From Physcomitrium patens (taxonomy: Eukaryota; Streptophyta; Bryopsida; Funariales; Funariaceae): DNA of 64,000 nt. Location: positions 850,835-914,834 of the forward strand of contig NC_037265.1 of the NCBI RefSeq assembly GCF_000002425.4, written 5' to 3'. The position numbers and the translations under genes are program-made. The notes under the pieces are model-generated. The model was not told the origin of the DNA and ran no database searches. It saw only the letters and a program-made list of their open reading frames with translations. Shown here in pieces: positions 59,142 through 64,000 of the stretch. Within the stretch, counting starts at the first letter, position 1, and each line of letters starts with the position of its first letter.

Positions 59142-62100
59142 TCATCTTGGTTTTGATGGATGTTGTTGATGAAAAACTTTGACTTTAGTTGATGCATTTG
59201 CTAGATTCCTGGATGGCTCCCATGTGCATTCACTAATATCATATCTGTGCCAATGAACAAGATATTCCAGCTTATTTCGGCGCCGCCTTGAGTCTAATAT
59301 CTCTTCCACCTCAAATTCTTTATTATTATCTACTTCTATAGGAGGCGGTGGCATTTGTCTTCTTCCTTGTATATCCACTGTCTTATATGGTTCAAGAAGA
59401 GATACGTGGAATATAGGATGGATCTTCATTGACTCCGGTAGATGTAACCGATATGCAACTGGGTTGATCTGTTCAGAAACAGAGAAGGGGCCAAGCCTAC
59501 GATAGTCCAATTTGTCACAAGGTCGAGTAGACTTGATATTGCGACGAAGTAGCCATACTTTATCACCCACGTTGAGATGTGGTTGCTCCTTACGATATAG
59601 ATCTGCGTTTATCTTTTGTCGTTCTTGAGCTTCCTTCAATTGTGTCTTCATTATTGCATGTAACTCTGACAACCGATTTGCCATATCTTCTGCTGCAGGA
59701 TTATCAACTTTTGAAAAATCAAAAGTATCAAGTCGTGGATGATAGCCATAATTGGCAAAGAAAGGTGTTTGTTGCATGGAAGAATGTACCGTATTATTAT
59801 AAGCAAACTCTGCCAATGGCAGAAGGGTTGTCCAATCATCTTGTTGGTAGTTGATAGTACACCTTAAATATTGCTCCAAGACTTGGTTTACGCGCTCTGT
59901 TTGTCCATCAGTTTGAGGATGGAAAGCCGAAGATAGCTTTATGTCCACTTTTAAAATCTTGAAAAGGATCTTCCAAAATCTTGACACAAATTGAGTTCCC
60001 CTATCCGATATGATATCTTTAGGTAATCCATGATAGCGATAGATATTATCAATGAAAAGCTTAGCTGTTTCTTCACCTGTGATAGATTTTGTACATGGCA
60101 CAAAATGTGCCATCTTGGTGAAATGATCTACTATCACAAATATAGAATCATAAGATCTTGAGCTTGGAAGATCTGTGATGAAATCCATAGAAACAGAAGA
60201 CCATGGTTGTTCTGGTATAGGTAATGGCTGAAGAAGTCCGTAAGGTCGATGACGAGGAATTTTTGATCTTGAACAAATATCACATGATTGTACAAAGTCT
60301 TTGACTGACTTCCACATTTGTGGCCACCAAAAATCTCTTGATATGAGTTCCAAAGTCTTATTATATCCAAAGTGCTCTGCTGCTGGAAAGTCATGACGTG
60401 CTTGAAGAACACGTAAACGTGCTTCTCCTTCTGAAACATATAGGCGTCCTTCAAAATATAATAGATTATTCTTGAACTCAAACTTAGAAGGATCATGAGA
60501 CTTGGAAGAATTATTCTCGATATCATAAACAAGAGGGTCTGAGGACATACTGGACTGGATTTGCTTGAGAAAAGTTGAATCAATAGTCAATGTTGATTTC
60601 ATTGCTCGGAGATGAAATTGCTCCAGTTTCAAGAGGACCGTTCTTTGTTGCTCAAAAGCTGCATCTCCTTCTTTTGGTACAAAATAAGAACGTCTAGATA
60701 GGGCATCGGATAAACCTTATTGTTTTCCTGGCCGATAAGTGATAATGAACTCGAATCTTGACAAAGACATACTCCAACGAGCTTGACGACGATTCAACAC
60801 GCGTGCTGACATGAAATACTCGAGGTTCTTGTGATCTGTATACATAGTGACTGGACTAGAAGTGCCTTCTAGATAATGACACCATTCTTGAAAGGAATCC
60901 ATGATCGCAAAAAGTTCTTTATCGTGGATCTCATAATTGATCTCGGCTGCTGAGAATTTTCTTGAATGAAAAGCTATTGGATGGAGTTTGTCATCTGTTC
61001 CCATTTGTGATAAAACTGCACCCAAGGCAAAATCTGATGCATCTGTTTCCATAAAAAATGCCTTGGAAAAGTCAACACGATATAAGACTGGTGCAGAGAC
61101 AAACGATGTCTTCAAGGCTTCAAATGCTTCTTCCGCTTTTTGATTCCATTGAAATTTATCTTTACTAGTCAAGTGTGTAAGTGGAGCTGCAACTCGTGAA
61201 AAATCTTTGATGAAGATCCGATAGTAATTGGCAAATCCCAAGAAACATTGGACATCTCTTACTGTCCTTGGAATCTTCCAATCCACAATTGTTTGGACTT
61301 TCTTAGAATCCATCATGAGACCATCATTTGAAATGATGTATCCTAAAAAGTCAACTTGAGTAGTGTGAAATACACACTTTTCTATCTTGGCGTACAATCC
61401 TGCATCTCTAAGTTTTTGTAATACTTGACAAACATGTATTTCATGTTCTTCGACGTTCTTGGAATAGATCAGGATATCGTCTAGATAGCAGACGATAAAA
61501 TTGTCTAAGAATTCAAGAAATACATCATTCATGAGATGTTGAAAAGCAGTTGGTGTATTCATGAGTCCAAAGGGCATGACATTATATTCGAAATGTCCAT
61601 ACCTGGTTCGAAACGCAGTCTTCCATTCATCTCCTTCTTTGATCCGTACTAGATTATATGCTCCTCTTAGATCTATTTTTGTATAGATCTTAGCTTGATT
61701 CAACTGGTCAAGGAGTCTTGATATCAAAGGTAATGGATACCTGTTCTTGATTGTGATCTTGTTGAGTCCTCGATAATCAACACACATTCGTAAAGATCCA
61801 TCTTTTTTCTTTACGAATAGAATTGGAGCTCCTGCTGGAGATTTTGAATGGCGTATGAAATTCTTCGCTAAATTCTCGTCAATATATGTCTTGAGTTCAG
61901 CCATCTCATCTTGCGATAAACTGTAAATTGGTCCAAATGGTGGCTGAGTTCCTTCCTTGAGGTCGATTGAACAATCATATGGACGTTGCTCAGGAAGAAT
62001 ATCTGCATTCTTTTTCTCAAAAACGTCTTGATACTCCTGATATTGACTTGGAATGCCACTTGAAGTCTTTACGTTTTCAGAAATAGGTGCAGCATAAATA

Positions 62101-62657
62101 GCAAAAGTTGATCCTTCTTTTGCTGCGTGTATAAATGCTTTTGCACCTATCAGTACGGGTTTTACTGTACTAGACTTATAATTTTTTACTTGGTTCGTAG
62201 AACTATTAATAATGCTTTTGGAAAAGTCAAGTTTACGCAAATTCCAATCTATTCGAGGGTTATATTTTTCTGGCCAGGATAAACCTAAAATAACTGGATT
62301 GGACGGGGATTTAATTATGTTAAAAGCTATGTAGCTATCATGACCGTCTATTGTTACTTTTATAGGATGAGTTTCATGAGTGACATCTCCAGAAGACAAG
62401 GGACGACCATCTATGACTTCTACATGTACTTGTTTAGGTTTCTGTACAAAGGGTATTTTACGACTTTTAACAAATTGTTCATCTAAAAAACATGCTGAGG
62501 CTCCCGAATCTAATAAAGCAGAGGCTTTGTAATTCTTAGGTCCTAAATATAAGTCTATTATAAAACAAGGAGAGGGTTCTGAGGAGAGGATAGGACCTTC
62601 ATTAGGAATTGTACAAGGTTCCAGCTGCACGGTCCCTATTGTAGATGGACAAATCCG
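59142..62657 (-). CDS. pol polyprotein of family A element (one in-frame stop)
   Basis: The frame opens at the gag/pol frameshift region and ends with TGA at 59142-59144. Counted from 62630: protease LLDSGA (Asp41), RT with VMPFGL and YLDD (382-385), RNase H ETDASDFALG (528-537). A TAA at 60717-60719 (GKQ-stop-GLSDALSRR, where another copy would have Gln) interrupts at the RNase H end. The same frame then continues: integrase H80/H87/C117/C120 (counted from 60632), catalytic D150, D210 and E246 with 35 residues between the last two, a GPF/Y-type LGPFSVSE, and a C-terminal chromodomain (EYLVHWHRYDISECTWEP) over the last ~55 residues. All catalytic residues are present, so one reversion-type difference separates it from an intact gene. 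The chromodomain marks it as a chromovirus, which targets integration through histone marks in known relatives. Confidence 0.9.
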
Positions 62658-63622
62658 TTTTCCGACATGTTGTCTTCTTTGACCGTCGTACCCCTCATTT
62701 TATAGTTGCGTTGTTTTTTTGGACAATGTTGAGCAGTGTGCTTAGGTTCTCCGTAATATAAACATAATCCTTCTTGACGACGACAAATCTTTTCTTGCTC
62801 AGTTAGAGGTTTAAAACGTACCGCGTCAATTTGCATGTCTTCTACTTTCGAATGTACGTTTGGCAAAGATGTTGATGTTGCCATTGAGTAATAACGTTGA
62901 GGTTCCCGTGAATGATTCTCAGATCGAAATTCAAAAAGTCGATTATCACATTTTACCGCAAAATCGATTGCTTGACTCAAAGTTTGAGGATCAGGTAAGT
63001 TGAGCATCAATTTCTTTACTTTGTATTGCAATCCATAAAGAAATTGACTGATGAGTGCAGCATCATCCCACTTGATGTCAATTGCAAGTTGTCGAAATTG
63101 TGAAGCATATACTGTTACTGAGCGATTTCCTTGTCGTAGAATTCGGATCTTATTTGTTGCAACACGAGTTGCATCGTGTTCACCATACATAGATCGAAAC
63201 TCCGCCAAAAAAGCTTCCAAATTGTCCAATATTGGATTTCGTTGTTCAAAAAAAGACGAAAACCACGATAATGCAGAACCAGAAAGTAGAGTGTCAATAA
63301 ACCTGACTTGTGATCCTGGAGTTGGATAGCTTTGCGGTTGAAGTTCAATTGCCAATTATACTTGATTGATGAACCCTCGAAACTTTGATCTCGTACCATC
63401 AAATTTCTCAGGTAAGGCAATTCTTGGTTCTCTAGTGCTTATAGGGTGGTGTACAATTGGAGAAGGAACGTGATTTGTTGTAGATGTTGAAGCAGCTTCG
63501 ATCATCTCTATATCTCCACTTTCTGCTATTCTTGTTCTTTCCTGTGTTGGTGAATTGAGTTGATGCATCACAAGCATTAACTCCCTCATTTGCTCTTGCA
63601 TTTGTGCCATTGCACTCTTCAT
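62636..63622 (-). CDS. gag of family A element (one in-frame stop)
   Basis: Best start is ATG at 63620-63622 (MKSAMAQMQEQMRELML); the open frame extends further upstream but lacks another ATG. It has a coiled, Met/Gln-rich start, a retrotransposon-gag core (ALSWFSSFFEQ, LEAFLAEFRSMYGE, SQFLYGLQ) and near the C-terminus a knuckle reading C-L-Y-Y-G-E-P-K-H-T-A-Q-H-C, with Tyr in place of the second Cys. TAA at 63356-63358 interrupts it (FINQV-stop-LAIELQ). The frame ends with TAG at about 62636. pol lies in the -1 frame; the heptamer at the position of the old copy's AAAAAAC is GGAAAAC (62663-62657). Confidence 0.85.
62657..62663 (-). promoter_or_regulatory. Altered gag/pol frameshift heptamer
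   Basis: In the gag frame G | GAA | AAC, at the same distance from the gag stop as A | AAA | AAC in the old copy (11940-11946). The P-site pairing after a -1 slip would be imperfect, so frameshifting may be weaker here. Confidence 0.45.
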
Positions 63623-63839
63623 TTCAACAAGCTCTGCTATAATGACACTAAGAAGAAAAATTTGTTTGATATTGCTCAAGACAAAAGAAAAGAAAGACTT
63701 GATAACAAAGAAGATACTAAGAACAATATCAGTTTAGAAGTGGGTAATCCGCAAACTTCTAATACGCTTATGTCTTGTCAAGAGAAAGGGGTAATCCACT
63801 CTTACTCAAGAAAAAACAAAGCTCTGATATTGTAAGTGT

Positions 63840-63850
63840 ACTCTTGTCAA
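63840..63850 (-). promoter_or_regulatory. Self-complementary primer-binding site (young copy)
   Basis: On the minus strand, LTR ...CTTGACA, then GA, then TTGACAAGAGT. The 11-mer is the exact reverse complement of ACTCTTGTCAA, the predicted first 11 nt of the transcript (58209-58199). Further downstream (about 63822-63830) is TATCAGAGC, matching 9 nt of the usual plant initiator-tRNA-Met primer site but without its TGG start. Confidence 0.7.
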
Positions 63851-63852
63851 TC

Positions 63853-64000
63853 TGTCAAGGACAAAGACTCGATGAGGAAAAATATACACCAAAAGGCTAT
63901 CTCGATATAATAAGTCAAAATATAAACAAGTAGGTATATTAAAAGGAAACTGGAATGGCTATTGCCGCAAGACAAGAAACTAAAGACTCTTGAACCTGGA
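63853..64000 (-). repeat. 5' LTR of young family A element (partial)
   Basis: The last 148 bp of the LTR (R-U5 end) in minus orientation, ending ...GTCCTTGACA at 63853. Nearly identical to 58033-58180. The rest, including the TATA box, lies beyond the window. Confidence 0.9.

Larger units (their letters stand above)
58033..64000 (-). mobile_element. Young family A Ty3/gypsy chromovirus (5' LTR cut by window edge)
   Basis: Minus-strand element: 5' LTR (63853 to beyond 64000), primer site, gag, pol with chromodomain, extra 3' ORF, polypurine tract and 3' LTR (58033-58584). The overlapping parts of the two LTRs (148 bp) differ at only a couple of positions, so it inserted recently compared with the copy at 7636-18044. 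It sits inside family B RT. Only two premature stops were found (one in gag, one in pol), both consistent with C-to-T change. Confidence 0.92.

Noticed and set aside
58846..59145. 99-codon frame whose ATG overlaps the pol stop (ATGA)
   Set aside because: It overlaps the 140-codon 3' ORF in another phase, and only the 140-codon frame was found to be conserved without indels in the old copy. I did not trace this frame through that copy in detail.
63590..63835. 81-codon plus-strand frame in the family A leader
   Set aside because: Antisense to the 5' leader and gag start; no conservation seen in the old copy.

Overview
The window is nuclear DNA of a photosynthetic eukaryote, most likely a land plant and plausibly a moss. 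This is inference: it rests on spliced GT-AG genes, a plastid-type cyclophilin with a transit-peptide-like leader, a plant-type universal stress protein, very AT-rich spacers and many decayed LTR retrotransposons. No prokaryotic, organellar, rRNA, tRNA or CRISPR feature was seen. It is a gene-poor, retrotransposon-dominated stretch with a few islands of normal base composition.

Layout. Bases 1-93 are the C-terminal end of a radical-SAM RlmN/Cfr-like RNA methyltransferase, followed by its 3' UTR. From about 1.8 to 19.4 kb lies a nested pile of decayed Ty3/gypsy elements. Its centre is an old full-length element (7636-18044, target-site duplication ATATA) interrupted by at least four solo LTRs. 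The 19.6-24.8 kb island holds two minus-strand genes that both look broken: a plastid cyclophilin missing its start codon and last exon, and a universal stress protein with a lost splice donor and a frameshift. A 47-bp tandem array begins about 70 bp upstream of the stress-protein start codon and runs into a 100-N assembly gap (26123-26222). The 26.2-33.7 kb stretch is AT-rich, with one Ty1/copia remnant. The 33.9-38.8 kb stretch is an island of better base composition with an acidic secreted protein (36976-37617) and several unrecognised coding-like stretches. From 40.6 kb to the end there are again nested retrotransposons.

Three recurrent LTR families can be separated. Family A is a chromodomain Ty3/gypsy element with ~0.55-kb LTRs (TGTCA...TGACA). 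Family B is a Ty3/gypsy element with 1.27-1.57-kb LTRs (TGTCGT...ACGACA) and FLDD in the reverse transcriptase. Family C is a Ty3/gypsy element with ~1.25-1.29-kb LTRs starting TGTCRTAC. At the right end they are nested in order: A inserted in B, B inserted in C.

The most interesting system is family A. The young copy (58033 to beyond 64000, minus strand) has gag, pol with protease, RT, RNase H, integrase and chromodomain, and an extra 140-codon ORF before the 3' LTR. That ORF aligns without an indel to an old copy 41 kb away. The 11 nt predicted to start its transcript (ACTCTTGTCAA, 31 nt from the TATA box) are exactly complementary to an 11-nt site 2 nt inside the element, the layout known for self-priming Tf1/sushi-type retrotransposons. 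A -1 frameshift signal (A AAA AAC) sits at the gag/pol junction of the old copy. Old copies have decayed largely by C-to-T/G-to-A change, as expected for silenced, methylated repeats.
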